A stretch of DNA of 64,000 bases, taken from positions 5,961,001 to 6,025,000 of the forward strand of contig NZ_CP048834.1 in assembly GCF_012971745.1 (NCBI RefSeq), read 5' to 3'. This stretch comes from Starkeya sp. ORNL1 (GTDB lineage: Bacteria > Pseudomonadota > Alphaproteobacteria > Rhizobiales > Xanthobacteraceae). This document shows positions 28,875 through 38,265 of this stretch, in pieces. The translations under genes and the position numbers were made by a program. Positions within the stretch are counted from its first letter, which is position 1, and each line of letters begins with the position of its first letter. Below the pieces are notes generated by a model. The model searched no databases. It saw nothing but the letters and a program-made list of their open reading frames with translations, and was not told where the DNA came from.

Positions 28875-29609
28875 ATGAGCAGGCCCGCGCCCGGCGGCGA
28901 GTTCCGCTTCGCATTCCTTATCGAGCCGCCCTTCTGCTATCGCGCGGCCGACGGAACCGTCACCGGCTGCGACGTCGAGGTCGCGCGCCATGTCGCGGGT
29001 GCACTCGGCTACGCTTCCTTCGTCCCGGTTGAGACCGAGTTCGCCGAATTGCTGCCCGGGCTACAGGGCGGAAGCTGGCATATGACGACCGGCATGTTCG
29101 TCACCCCGGAGCGCGCCCGCCGCGTGGCCTTCTGCCGGCCGGTGTGGGCGCTGCCGGACGGCCTACTGGTGGCGGGCGGCAATCCGCGGGGTATTGCGGG
29201 CTACAACTCGCTCGCCCGCGATGCCGGTTTGCGGCTCGGCGTGGTGCAGGACCAGATGCAGCATCGCACGGCGCTGGATCTCGGGTTGCCGGAGGCGCGC
29301 ATACGCATCTTCGCGAACTATCCCGAGGCGGCTGCCGCGGTCACGACCGGCGCGGTCGATGCCTATGCCAGCGTGGCGATGGCCCATGCCGGTTATCTGG
29401 CGGAGCATCCGGCGCTGGCGCTCGCAGTTGTGGAGGTCCCGGCCGGCGAAAAGGCTGCGGCTCCCGGCGCGTTCGCGGTGGAGAAGTCGGAGACCGGCTT
29501 TCGCGACGCGATCGACACGGTGCTCGCCGATTTCCTCGGCTCGCCCGAGCATCGCGCGCTGATGGCCCGATTCGGCTTCACCGACGCGGAGGTCGATCGA
29601 ATAGCCTAA
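28875..29609 (+). CDS. Transporter substrate-binding domain protein without signal peptide
   Basis: The 244-residue product is a family 3 solute-binding domain: FRFAFLIEPPFCYRAADG at the start, GCDVEVARHVAGALGY, the TGMFVTPERARRVAFCRPVW hinge region and a LGVVQDQMQ second lobe. It looks like amino-acid or opine binding proteins. No signal peptide or lipobox precedes the domain and no permease or ATPase gene is nearby, so it may act in the cytoplasm, for example as a sensor or scavenging protein. An upstream non-ATG start was sought but not found; the region before it is a repeat. It ends with a 4-bp overlap onto the convergent MaoC gene. Confidence 0.8.
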   Translation: MSRPAPGGEFRFAFLIEPPFCYRAADGTVTGCDVEVARHVAGALGYASFVPVETEFAELLPGLQGGSWHMTTGMFVTPERARRVAFCRPVWALPDGLLVAGGNPRGIAGYNSLARDAGLRLGVVQDQMQHRTALDLGLPEARIRIFANYPEAAAAVTTGAVDAYASVAMAHAGYLAEHPALALAVVEVPAGEKAAAPGAFAVEKSETGFRDAIDTVLADFLGSPEHRALMARFGFTDAEVDRIA

Positions 29610-30082
29610 GCCTCCAGCCGTTCCACGAAGACGCAATTGGTGAACTCGAAGACCAGCCGGCCATACTGGTTCGAGCCGCGCTCATGGGTGAAGACGAGGC
29701 CCCATTCCGGCCGGCTGGCGCTCGGCTTCTTGGCGGCGATCTCGCTCTCATAGGTCAGGGTGTCGCCGGCATACACCGGCTTCAGCCATTTCATGTCCTT
29801 GAAGCCGGGGGAGGGGCCGACGCGCGGGACGCGCTCGCCACGGGCACGCAGCGTCTCGTGGGTGCGCCCTATCGCCTGTGCCCTGAGCCGTGCCCAGATC
29901 GCCGCGGTGTGCCAGCCCGAGGCGGCGAGCCCACCGAACTGGCTGCGCGCTGCCGCTACCGGATCGACATGGAAGGGCTGCGGATCCCAGGTGCGGGCAA
30001 ACGCGATGATCTCTTCCGCCAGGAAGGTGTGCGAGCCGAGCGCCGTCTTGTCGCCGATGTCGACGTCTTCGAAGAAGTTCAT
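29606..30082 (-). CDS. MaoC family dehydratase (second of two tandem paralogues)
   Basis: The 158-residue hot-dog protein has the R-specific hydratase layout, with FARTWDPQPFHVDP near residue 30, where Asp and His are the catalytic pair, and FGGLAASGWHTAA just after. Related enzymes hydrate enoyl-CoA esters. The upstream neighbour encodes a paralogue with the same motifs, so the two may form a heterodimer. The ATG chosen (MNFFEDVDIG) lies 10 bp after the stop of the first paralogue. Confidence 0.9.
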   Translation of the reverse strand: MNFFEDVDIGDKTALGSHTFLAEEIIAFARTWDPQPFHVDPVAAARSQFGGLAASGWHTAAIWARLRAQAIGRTHETLRARGERVPRVGPSPGFKDMKWLKPVYAGDTLTYESEIAAKKPSASRPEWGLVFTHERGSNQYGRLVFEFTNCVFVERLEA

Positions 30083-30092
30083 CTGCCGCCCC

Positions 30093-30551
30093 TCACGCCA
30101 GCCGGGCGCCGGGATTGCGCCGGCCGAACATGATGGAACACACATTGTCGAACACCACCGTGCCGGTGGCGTCGAGCAATTCGAAGCGGAACTTCACCAG
30201 CCCCATTTCCGGCCGGCTCTTCGAGGCACGGGTTTCCAGTACGGCGCGGCGCAGCGTGAGCACCGCACCCGGATAGACCGGCCGCAGGAATCGCGCCTCG
30301 TCGACGCCCGGCGAGCCCATCGAATCGGTTTTCAGCAACAGCCCGTCGGCGAGCAGCCGCATGAAGATGCAGCAGACATGCCAGCCGGACGCGGCGATGC
30401 CGCCGAGCCGTGTCGCCTCGGCTGCGGCATCGTCGAGATGCAGCGGATCCGGGTCATATTGCCGGGCGAACGCCATGATGTCCTCGCGGCCGACGACATA
30501 GCGTCCGCCGGTCGCGACTTGACCCTCGTGGAAGTCTTCCCAGAAAAGCAT
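30093..30551 (-). CDS. MaoC family dehydratase (first of two tandem paralogues)
   Basis: The 152-residue product parallels the next gene: FARQYDPDPLHLDD carries the Asp and His of the hydratase site, followed by GGIAASGWHVCC. It begins MLFWEDFHEGQ, aligned with the start of its paralogue. It may act on acyl-CoA thioesters, alone or with the neighbour. The pair follows ychF on the same strand, a common arrangement in related genomes. Confidence 0.9.
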   Translation of the reverse strand: MLFWEDFHEGQVATGGRYVVGREDIMAFARQYDPDPLHLDDAAAEATRLGGIAASGWHVCCIFMRLLADGLLLKTDSMGSPGVDEARFLRPVYPGAVLTLRRAVLETRASKSRPEMGLVKFRFELLDATGTVVFDNVCSIMFGRRNPGARLA

Positions 30552-30659
30552 CGCCGTCCCGGCCTCCCCGCCCCGCCGTCACAGCCCTGACAATGAGATG
30601 ACAGGCGACGACGTTCCGTGCGTCAAGGGCATAGGAGATGCGCGTGGGTTAAAACGCGC

Positions 30660-31757
30660 TCAGGTGTTGAAGCGGAAGTGCAGCACGTCGCCGTCGGCAA
30701 CGACATATTCCTTGCCTTCGAGGCGCAGCTTGCCGGCCTCGCGCGCGCCGGCCTCGCCCTTGCCGCGCACATAATCGTCATAGGCGATGGTCTCGGAGCG
30801 GATGAAGCCCTTCTCGAAATCACTGTGGATGACACCAGCCGCCGCCGGCGCCTTGGTGCCTGCGGTGATGGTCCAGGCCCGCGCTTCCTTGGGGCCGACG
30901 GTGAAATAGGTGACGAGCTTGAGCAGGTCATAGCCGGCGCGGATGACGCGGTTGAGGCCCGGCTCGTCCAGATCGATCGCCTCCAGATATTCCTTCTGCT
31001 CGTCGGGCGGCAGCACCGCGATCTCGCTCTCGATCTTGGCGGAGACGACGACGGCCTTGGCGCCTTCCTTGGCCGCCTGCTCGAACACCTGGGCGGACAG
31101 CGCATTGCCGTGCTTCGCCGAGGCTTCCTCGACGTTGCAGACATACAGCACGGGCTTGGAGGACAGCAGGCCGAGCATGCGGAAGGCGCGCTCCTCCTCC
31201 GGCTTCACGTCGACCAGCCGCGCCGGCTGGCCTTCGCGCAGCAGCACCAGAGCGCGGTTCATGAGGTCAAGGATCTCCTTGGCCTCCTTGTCGCCGCCCT
31301 TGGCCTTCTTCTCGATGGCGACGATGCGCTTCTCGAGGCTGTCGAGGTCGGCCAGCATCAACTCGGTCTCGATGGTCTCGATATCGGCGAGCGGGGCGAT
31401 CTTGCCGTCGACATGGGTGATGTCGCCATCCTCGAAGCAGCGCACCACATGGGCGATGGCGTCGCATTCGCGGATATTGGCGAGGAACTGGTTGCCGAGG
31501 CCTTCGCCCTGCGAGGCGCCGCGCACCAGGCCGGCGATGTCCACGAAGGTGAGGCGGGTCGGAACGATCTGCGCGGAACTGGCGATCTCGGCCAGCGTGT
31601 CGAGGCGCGGATCCGGCACCGCCACCTCGCCGACATTCGGCTCGATGGTGCAGAACGGATAATTCGCCGCCTGCGCCGCCGCGGTCTGCGTCAGCGCATT
31701 GAAGAGGGTCGACTTGCCGACGTTCGGCAGGCCGACGATGCCGCATTTGAAGCCCAT
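30660..31757 (-). CDS. ychF: Redox-regulated ATPase YchF (OBG family)
   Basis: The 365-residue P-loop protein starts MGFKCGIVGLPNVGKST, with G1 GLPNVGKST, the G3 region VDIAGLVRGASQGEGLGNQF, and a C-terminal TGS-type domain (FTVGPKEARAWTI, GDVLHFRFNT). It carries YCNVEEA-like sequence in place of the GTPase NKxD motif (VCNVEE), in line with the ATP preference known for YchF. It binds ribosomes and modulates translation under stress. It follows pth and rplY on the same strand. Confidence 0.96.
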   Translation of the reverse strand: MGFKCGIVGLPNVGKSTLFNALTQTAAAQAANYPFCTIEPNVGEVAVPDPRLDTLAEIASSAQIVPTRLTFVDIAGLVRGASQGEGLGNQFLANIRECDAIAHVVRCFEDGDITHVDGKIAPLADIETIETELMLADLDSLEKRIVAIEKKAKGGDKEAKEILDLMNRALVLLREGQPARLVDVKPEEERAFRMLGLLSSKPVLYVCNVEEASAKHGNALSAQVFEQAAKEGAKAVVVSAKIESEIAVLPPDEQKEYLEAIDLDEPGLNRVIRAGYDLLKLVTYFTVGPKEARAWTITAGTKAPAAAGVIHSDFEKGFIRSETIAYDDYVRGKGEAGAREAGKLRLEGKEYVVADGDVLHFRFNT

Positions 31758-31863
31758 GGGGGTCGCTGCTCGTCGTGATCGGGATGTTGCTGCTGTGGTT
31801 AGGCAAGCCGGGCGCGGTGCGCAAGTCCGATGGCGGCTTTCCGTATCATGGCGCCGGCACGAC

Positions 31864-32466
31864 CTATCCGGCCGGCTTGCCGTTGGCGCCGATGCCGCGG
31901 GCTTCCAGCAGCAGGTGCATGCGGCTCTGGAACTCGTCGGGCTTGCCCTTCACCAGCAGTTCGGCCAGCTCGGCGCAGCCGTCGCAGACGGCCTCGAGCC
32001 AGGGGCGCTCGGCCTTGGCGAAGTCGTTCAGCACATAGGGCATCACCAGCGCCTTGTCGCCGGGATGGCCGATGCCGAGCCGCACGCGTCCGTAATCGTT
32101 GCCGCAATGGGCGGTGACGGAGCGCAGGCCGTTGTGGCCGGCATTGCCGCCGCCATGCTTCACCCGCACCTTGGCGGGCGGCAGGTCGAGCTCGTCATGG
32201 AAGACGTAGATGTCCTTGAGCACGATCTTGTAGAAGCGCTGCGCTTCCGCGACGGCGCGCCCGCTGTCGTTCATGAAGGTCTCGGGGAGCAGCGCCAGAA
32301 CCTTTTCGCCGGCGATCTCGCCTTCGCACGCCGCGCCCTGGAAGCGCCGGCGCCACGGCGAGAAGCGATGGCGGCGGACGATCGCGTCCACCGCCATGAA
32401 GCCGATATTGTGCCGGTTGCCGGCATATTTCGGGCCGGGATTGCCGAGCCCCGCGAACAGGAACAC
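31864..32466 (-). CDS. pth: Peptidyl-tRNA hydrolase
   Basis: The 200-residue product begins [20 protein letters not shown], which includes the catalytic His of the family, then [32 protein letters not shown] and [10 protein letters not shown]. It releases peptides from prematurely dropped peptidyl-tRNAs. The gene lies between rplY and ychF, the usual order. The C-terminus is about 10 residues longer than in E. coli. Confidence 0.96.
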   Translation of the reverse strand: MFLFAGLGNPGPKYAGNRHNIGFMAVDAIVRRHRFSPWRRRFQGAACEGEIAGEKVLALLPETFMNDSGRAVAEAQRFYKIVLKDIYVFHDELDLPPAKVRVKHGGGNAGHNGLRSVTAHCGNDYGRVRLGIGHPGDKALVMPYVLNDFAKAERPWLEAVCDGCAELAELLVKGKPDEFQSRMHLLLEARGIGANGKPAG

Positions 32467-32496
32467 GGGGGCGTCCTCCCGGCCGGAAATTCAGGT

Positions 32497-33135
32497 TCAG
32501 CTCTTCTTGGTAGCCGGAGCAGCAGCCGCAGCCGCAGCGGCGGCAGCGTCGTCGGCATCAGCTTCCTTCAGGCCCGACGGCGCGCTGATGGTGACGAGCG
32601 TGTCGTCGCCATGGCCGGCCCAGGTCACGCCGACCGGCAGGGCGATCGAGGAGAGATGCACCGAGTCGCCGATCTGGGCATTGCCGAGATCGACATTGAT
32701 GGCGTCGGGGATATTGTCGGCCGGCACGTTCAGCGACACCGAGTGGCTGACGATGTTCAGCGTGGCGCCGCGCTTGATGCCCGGGGAGGTCTCGGCGTTC
32801 ACGAAGTGCACCGGGATATCGACCACGAGCGTGGCGCCGACCGCGACCCGCAGGAAGTCGACGTGCTGCGGCAGGTCCTTGATCGGATCGAGCTGGTAGT
32901 CGCGCGGGATCACGCGGTGCTTCTCGCCGTCGACATCGACATTGAAAAGCGTGGAGAGGAAATGGCCCGCATAGATGGTGCGGGTGATCTCGGTATAGTC
33001 CAGCGAGATGCCCAGCGGGGCCTTGCCGTCGCCGTAGATCACGGCGGGCACGCGTCCGGCGCGGCGTTCTGCACGAGCGGCCCCCTTGCCGACCTTCGCG
33101 CGCGCCGTCGCCTTCAGTTCCTTGATGGCGGTCAT
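32497..33135 (-). CDS. rplY: 50S ribosomal protein bL25, long Ctc form
   Basis: The 212-residue product has the N-terminal 5S rRNA-binding domain (RRAGRVPAVIYGDGKAPLGI) and the C-terminal TL5/Ctc domain (FVNAETSPGIKRGATLNI, IGDSVHLSSI). The tail is an Ala-rich stretch ending in PATKKS, encoded by GC-rich simple repeats. The start is the ATG before TAIKELKATARAKVG; longer in-frame starts are not supported by the family. It precedes pth. Confidence 0.95.
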   Translation of the reverse strand: MTAIKELKATARAKVGKGAARAERRAGRVPAVIYGDGKAPLGISLDYTEITRTIYAGHFLSTLFNVDVDGEKHRVIPRDYQLDPIKDLPQHVDFLRVAVGATLVVDIPVHFVNAETSPGIKRGATLNIVSHSVSLNVPADNIPDAINVDLGNAQIGDSVHLSSIALPVGVTWAGHGDDTLVTISAPSGLKEADADDAAAAAAAAAAPATKKS

Positions 33136-33328
33136 GGCTTTCAAAGTCCTTCGTTCAAATCCCCAACGCGGATTTGGACCGCGCAGGCGGCCGTCCCGTC
33201 GGGATGGTTCGTGTTGATGCCGCTCCGGCGCGCCTCCAGGGGTGCGGATAGGCCGGGCGACGGGCGCGCTCATAGCAGCAAAGCCGTTACAGGGCAATGA
33301 TGCGCGCGGTTTACGACGCAGGCGAACG

Positions 33329-34246
33329 TCAGAACTTTCCGACCACGCCAGCGCGCACCGTGTCGCTCGGAGCTGCCGTCGGCGCGGTGGAGCGCTCTAC
33401 CGAGATGAAGCGCTGGTAGTTGCCCTGGCCGCTGCGCATCTCCACCGAGGTCGTCGTCGCCTGGGTGTCGCCCACCTCGAGCTTGGCCCCGATGCTGTCA
33501 TTGGCGCCGAGGCCGTACGGCGCCAGCGGTATGGTGTAGGTGCCGCCGAGCATGAGGCTGTCATAGACCGAGAGCGTGCCGGTGCTTTCGGCCGCGCCGA
33601 AGCCGCCGACGCCATAGACGCTCCAATTGTCGAGCACATAGCCGAGACGGCCCTTCACCTCGCCCGATCCGCCGCCGGCATTGCCGTCCATCGGGTCGGA
33701 GATTGGCGGGGTGGTGGAGACGCTGGTGATGATTGCGACCTGCGCCGGGCCTTGGCGCAGGTCGAAGCTGGTTGGCAGCGGCTGGGCTGGAGCCGCCTTC
33801 ACAGGTTGCGTCGGAACCGTCGCCACCTTGCGCGGCGGCGGCATCTCGACGCCATCGCCGATGCCGAGATCGAGCGAGGTCCAGAGCGAGGGCATCTCGT
33901 CGGTCGCCTCGTCCGTGGTCTCGTCGCCCGGCAGCAGGGCGATGGACTGCGGCCCGTCGGCGTCAGTCGGAGGGGTGGCGTTCAGCTGGTCGGCGAGGCC
34001 AAGGGCCTGGCCCGACTCGTCGGGGGCAGCGTCCTCGGCTGGCGGCGGGGTCACGACGATGACGATGCCGGACCATGGATCGGCGCCGCCGCGACCGGGA
34101 ATCGTGCCGGTGACGACCGGGGCCGGTTCGGCTGGCGCACCTGATGCGTTCGAGGTGCCGTTGACATCCTCGCTGGTCGCCTCCTGGGCGAGGCAGGGCG
34201 CAGCGAGCAGGGGCAGCAATGCGGCGGCGAAAAAGGCGCGCTTCAT
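33329..34246 (-). CDS. Hypothetical secreted protein
   Basis: I do not recognise this 305-residue product. It has a clear signal peptide (MKRAFFAAALLPLLAAPCLAQ), then a low-complexity region of about 150 residues rich in Pro, Ala, Thr and acidic residues. The C-terminal half has alternating aromatic and Gly residues (GRLGYVLDNWSVYGVGGFG, LMLGGTYTIPLAPYGL) and ends in a Phe (VVGKF), which suggests an outer-membrane or beta-rich domain. It lies between prs and rplY on the same strand, an interruption of a usually conserved neighbourhood. Confidence 0.75.
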   Translation of the reverse strand: MKRAFFAAALLPLLAAPCLAQEATSEDVNGTSNASGAPAEPAPVVTGTIPGRGGADPWSGIVIVVTPPPAEDAAPDESGQALGLADQLNATPPTDADGPQSIALLPGDETTDEATDEMPSLWTSLDLGIGDGVEMPPPRKVATVPTQPVKAAPAQPLPTSFDLRQGPAQVAIITSVSTTPPISDPMDGNAGGGSGEVKGRLGYVLDNWSVYGVGGFGAAESTGTLSVYDSLMLGGTYTIPLAPYGLGANDSIGAKLEVGDTQATTTSVEMRSGQGNYQRFISVERSTAPTAAPSDTVRAGVVGKF

Positions 34247-34509
34247 GGCTGGCGCTTCCGTTTGATTCAATGAGCCGGAAACATGCGGGTCAATCGTGGA
34301 GCCAGCATGGCGCACCGCACAAAACGGCCGATTCGGTGGATTTCAACCGTTGGACGCAGGTGGAAATCGGAGGCATCCCCGTAAGCGGCTGATTTTGATG
34401 CCGTCGGCTTCAGGGCGACGCGGCCGGAAATACGCCGGTTCGCGCAATACGAGTCCCAGCTTGACCGCTGCGGCAGAACCGAATGGCGAAATCTTGGCGG
34501 GGAGGCTAC

Positions 34510-35463
34510 TCAATCGAACAGGCTGGAGACGCTTTCCTCGTGCGCGGTGCGCCCGATGGCCTCGCCGATCAAGGTGGACACCGAGACCACCCGGATATTG
34601 CGGGCGACCCGCACCGCCTCGGTCGGCTGGATGGTGTCGGTGATCACCAGTTCTTTCAGGTTCGAGGCGGTGACGCGCGCCACCGCTCCGCCGGAGAGCA
34701 CGCCATGGGTGATATAGGCGTGCACTTCCGTCGCGCCGCGCTCCAGCAGGGCATCGGCGGCGTTCACCAGCGTGCCGCCGGAATCGATGATGTCGTCGAC
34801 CAGGATGCAGCGCTTGCCGTCCACATCGCCGATGACGTTCATCACCTCGCTCTCGCCCGGGCGCTCGCGGCGCTTGTCGACGATGGCGAGCTGGGCGTCG
34901 ATGCGCTTGGCCAGCGCGCGGGCACGCACCACGCCGCCGACATCGGGCGAGACCACGGTGATGTTGCCGAGATCGAAGCGGTTCTTGATGTCCTGCACCA
35001 TCACCGGCGCGGCAAACAGATTGTCGGTCGGGATATCGAAGAAGCCCTGAATCTGCCCGGCATGCAGGTCGACGGTCAGCACACGGTCGGCGCCGGCATG
35101 GGTGATGAGGTTGGCGACCAGCTTGGCCGAGATCGGGGTGCGGCCGGAGGAGCGGCGATCCTGCCGCGCATAGCCGAAATAGGGAATCACCGCGGTGACG
35201 CGGCGGGCCGAGGAGCGGCGCAGCGCATCGGTGATGATGAGCAGCTCCATCAGATGGTCATTGGTCGGGAAGGAGGTCGACTGCAGGACGAACACGTCCT
35301 TGCCGCGGACATTCTCCTGGATCTCGACGAAGATCTCCATGTCGGCGAAGCGCCGGACCACGGCACGTGTCAGCGGGGTCGCCAGATAGGCGCCAATGGC
35401 CTCCGACAGCGGCCGGTTGGCATTGCCAGCGACCAGCTTGATCGACCCGTTATTGGTGGACAT
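34510..35463 (-). CDS. prs: Ribose-phosphate pyrophosphokinase
   Basis: The 317-residue product carries class I PRPP synthetase motifs: [20 protein letters not shown], the metal-binding [18 protein letters not shown] and the PRPP loop [15 protein letters not shown]. It makes PRPP from ribose-5-phosphate and ATP for nucleotide, His and Trp synthesis. The start is the ATG before [15 protein letters not shown], matching homologues. It is part of the conserved run from lgt to ychF. Confidence 0.96.
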   Translation of the reverse strand: MSTNNGSIKLVAGNANRPLSEAIGAYLATPLTRAVVRRFADMEIFVEIQENVRGKDVFVLQSTSFPTNDHLMELLIITDALRRSSARRVTAVIPYFGYARQDRRSSGRTPISAKLVANLITHAGADRVLTVDLHAGQIQGFFDIPTDNLFAAPVMVQDIKNRFDLGNITVVSPDVGGVVRARALAKRIDAQLAIVDKRRERPGESEVMNVIGDVDGKRCILVDDIIDSGGTLVNAADALLERGATEVHAYITHGVLSGGAVARVTASNLKELVITDTIQPTEAVRVARNIRVVSVSTLIGEAIGRTAHEESVSSLFD

Positions 35464-35610
35464 TCCGGCGCGCTCCCAGCCGTCCTTTCGGCGCTCGGGC
35501 CGTCGCACGGCCGTCGCGAAGCCCTGATAGGCGGCCGCGCCCGCGCTGTAAAGCGGGTGACGCAACGTCGCTTGCGGGGTGGTAACCGCCGTGTTGCCGC
35601 AGTGCCGTAA

Positions 35611-36267
35611 TCAGTGCTCGGGCGCGAGCGCCAGCGCACCGGTGGACGGGGCTGCATCGGCCGGCGCGCCAACCGGTTCCGCGCTGGCGACCGGCGGGCC
35701 GTCATCCGGCCGCACGGCAGGCGGTGCGGTCGCGGGAGCCGGCTGCGGGGCAGCCGCCGGGCGGGCCGTCGCCGGCGCGCCGTCGAGCCGGGAGGCGATC
35801 TCGGTCAGGCTCTGCGCGGCGATCCGGTTGACCACGTCATCATTGCAGCGCGCCCAGACGTCGGCGCCACTGCCGACCTGTTCGCTGCCCGCCACGCGCA
35901 GCACGCGCACGCGGTCCTTGTCGAACACGTCCCAGGCCCAGTCGACTGTGCCCTTATTGTCCTCGACGCTGGCGGCGAGATAGCCGCGCACGCGATAACC
36001 GGCATCAGCCTCGCGCGAGACCACGCGCACGTTGCGGGCGTCCGCCTCATTGGTGAGGCTGGCGACCAGCTTGTTGAACACCGGTTGCGGCGGGCCGTCG
36101 ATGGATTCGAAGGCGATGGCGCGCGAAGGCCCCGAGGCGCCGACCGAGGCTCGTGCGGTCGGGCTGTTGCCGCTGCCCGTCTGGCAGGCGGCGAGCAGAA
36201 GCGCGGCCAAGACGGCCGCCGCTGCCGGCATCAGCCGACGGCTCCGGGGGTCGATCATAAGCGCCAA
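35611..36267 (-). CDS. Hypothetical lipoprotein
   Basis: The 218-residue product has a lipoprotein signal with lipobox LLAAC at Cys 28. A conserved-looking domain follows (IDGPPQPVFNKLVASLTNEA, GYRVRGYLAASVED, WAWDVFDKDRVRVLRVAG). The last 60 residues are low-complexity Ala/Pro. The function is unknown. The ATG three codons later (MIDPRSRR) is an alternative start. It precedes prs and follows the M24 gene, as in related genomes. Being a lipoprotein, it should be matured by Lgt, encoded in the same region. Confidence 0.85.
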   Translation of the reverse strand: MALMIDPRSRRLMPAAAAVLAALLLAACQTGSGNSPTARASVGASGPSRAIAFESIDGPPQPVFNKLVASLTNEADARNVRVVSREADAGYRVRGYLAASVEDNKGTVDWAWDVFDKDRVRVLRVAGSEQVGSGADVWARCNDDVVNRIAAQSLTEIASRLDGAPATARPAAAPQPAPATAPPAVRPDDGPPVASAEPVGAPADAAPSTGALALAPEH

Positions 36268-36345
36268 TCCCTGTCCGCCGGTCGCGCCGCGTGTCGTCCC
36301 GCCAGGGAACGCCGCGCCGTCGCCAGCTACCAGGAAGTGTTAATA

Positions 36346-37497
36346 TCAGTTTACGATTAGGTCCAGCGGCGCCTGGGTGAGGCATTCATTGCCATCCACC
36401 GTGACGAGAAATGTCCGGCCAAGGCACATGGCGGTCCCGGTCTCGCTGTCCATCAGGATCATGTGCGCGAACATGACCATGCCGGGCTCCAGCATCCAGT
36501 CATTGTCGGCATAGAACATCGGCGGATCCATCCAGGATGGGGTGAACTTGGCGCCGAGCGAATAGCCGCAGGCGGCGAGCCGATGCTTCGCCAGGCCGTG
36601 GCCGTCCATGACATGGGCGTGGGCGGCGAACACCTCGCCGGCGGTCCTGCCGGGCACGATGGTATGGCCGCAGGCCTCCATTGCCTGCCGGGCGGCGGCG
36701 AACAGTTCCAGATGCCGGTCGCGCGGCGGGCCGACGACCACCGTCTCCATCATCGCCGCATGGTAGCGGCGATAGGCGCCGGCCCATTCGAGGGTGATCT
36801 GGTCCTCGCTGCCGAGTTGGCGGCGGCCGGACTTGTAGCGGCAGAGCAGGGCGTCGCGCTCGGAGCCGATGATGAACTCATTGGCCGGATAGTCGCCACC
36901 GCCCTTGAAGACGGCGCCCTGCATGGCGGCGAGGATGTCCCCCTCGTCGATACCGGGGGCGATCAGCTCCACCGCCGCCTGCCGGGCGGCCAGGGCGAGC
37001 TTGGCGGCCTGCTTCACATAGATGATTTCGGCCGCCGACTTCACTGCGCGCAGCCGGTCGACGAGGCCGGAGGCGTCCTCCAGCGTCGCGAAGCCGTCGA
37101 AGGCAGCGTCGAGCTTGCGCCCGTTCGCGGCGGTAAGTCCGTAGCTGTCATACTCCACGGCGATCCGTGAACTCTTGCCGCCAAGTTCTTCCACCATCTG
37201 GCGAAGCTGCTCTTGGGGGGTGGAATCCTTGCGGTCTTCCCAAAGTCGGATATCGGCGACGATCGAGGTGTGCTGGGCCTGCCGCAGGTCCGCCGAGCGG
37301 GTGAGCAGAGCGAGCCGACCATCGGCACCAAGCCACAGCGCCTGGAAGAAGCAGAAGCCGAACGTGTCGTAGCCGGTCAGCCAGTACATCGACTCCTGCT
37401 GGAACATCAGCAGGCCGTCGAGCTTGCGTGCGGCAAGCTCCGTCAGCAGCCGCTGCTTGCGGCGCTCGAACTCGGCCGGGGTGAAATGCAGGGCCAT
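36346..37497 (-). CDS. M24 (creatinase-fold) family protein with degenerate metal site
   Basis: The 383-residue product has an N-terminal creatinase-type domain and a C-terminal pita-bread domain, as in Xaa-Pro peptidases. The canonical metal ligands are missing. The first Asp is replaced in TLEWAGAYRRYHAAMMET around residues 235-251, the His motif is CGYSLG near 308, and the last Glu motif reads CLGRTFLV. Creatinase and ectoine hydrolase have comparable losses, so this is unlikely to be a classical metallopeptidase. It follows pgeF with a 6-bp gap. Confidence 0.85.
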   Translation of the reverse strand: MALHFTPAEFERRKQRLLTELAARKLDGLLMFQQESMYWLTGYDTFGFCFFQALWLGADGRLALLTRSADLRQAQHTSIVADIRLWEDRKDSTPQEQLRQMVEELGGKSSRIAVEYDSYGLTAANGRKLDAAFDGFATLEDASGLVDRLRAVKSAAEIIYVKQAAKLALAARQAAVELIAPGIDEGDILAAMQGAVFKGGGDYPANEFIIGSERDALLCRYKSGRRQLGSEDQITLEWAGAYRRYHAAMMETVVVGPPRDRHLELFAAARQAMEACGHTIVPGRTAGEVFAAHAHVMDGHGLAKHRLAACGYSLGAKFTPSWMDPPMFYADNDWMLEPGMVMFAHMILMDSETGTAMCLGRTFLVTVDGNECLTQAPLDLIVN

Positions 37498-37503
37498 GGC
37501 GCG

Positions 37504-38265
37504 TCAGACCAGGGTTATGGCGGCGATCAGCCGGCCATAGTCCGGCTCGCCGCGATGGGTGGTACGCCGATAGCTGTAGAAGCGCTCGGCATCGGAATAG
37601 GTGTCGAGGCACAGATCCTCGACCTGGCCGACGCCGAGGCGGTGCAGGCGCGCGGCGATATAGCCCGGCAGGTCGAACATCGAATGATGCTCGCGATCCG
37701 ATGGTGCGAAGAAGCGGATATTGGCGTGGTCGAGCGCCGTGACATTGTGGACGAATTCCGGGCCGACCTCATAGCTCTGCTGGCGGATCAGCGGGCCGAT
37801 CGCGGCGACGATGCGCTCCGGCCTGGCGCCAAGCTCCGCCATCCGCGCCACCGTCGAATCCAGTATCCCGCCGACCGCGCCCTTCCATCCCGCATGGGCG
37901 GCGGCAACGACCCGGGCCTGCGCATCCGCGAACAGGATCGGCCCGCAATCGGCGATCGAGACGCCGGCGGCGATCCCCGGCGTCGCGGTCGCTACCGCGT
38001 CGGCTTCCGGGCGCTCGGCCCAGGGGCCGTCGACGATGACGCAATCAGCCGAGTGAACCTGATAGGCGGTGAGGAAGCGCTCGGGGGTAACGCCAAGCGC
38101 GGCTGCCATGCGGGCGCGGTTCTCGGCGACGCGCTCGGGCTCGTCGCGCGAACCGGTGCCGCCGTTCAGCGAGGCATAGATGCCTTCGGACACACCCCCC
38201 TGCCGGGTGAAGAAGGCGTGGTGGATGCCGGGCAGGGCGCTCAGGGCTGGCGACAGAATCTTCAT
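37504..38265 (-). CDS. pgeF: Peptidoglycan editing factor PgeF (YfiH/laccase-domain)
   Basis: The 253-residue product has the family pattern: HHAFFTRQGGVSEGIYASLN, the DCGPILFAD Cys motif and AAAHAGWKGAVGGI with the second metal His. PgeF removes misincorporated residues such as L-Ser from peptidoglycan precursors in E. coli; relatives also act as purine nucleosidases. Its start overlaps the MidA-like stop by 4 bp. It is translated as part of lgt-midA-pgeF-M24. Confidence 0.92.
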   Translation of the reverse strand: MKILSPALSALPGIHHAFFTRQGGVSEGIYASLNGGTGSRDEPERVAENRARMAAALGVTPERFLTAYQVHSADCVIVDGPWAERPEADAVATATPGIAAGVSIADCGPILFADAQARVVAAAHAGWKGAVGGILDSTVARMAELGARPERIVAAIGPLIRQQSYEVGPEFVHNVTALDHANIRFFAPSDREHHSMFDLPGYIAARLHRLGVGQVEDLCLDTYSDAERFYSYRRTTHRGEPDYGRLIAAITLV

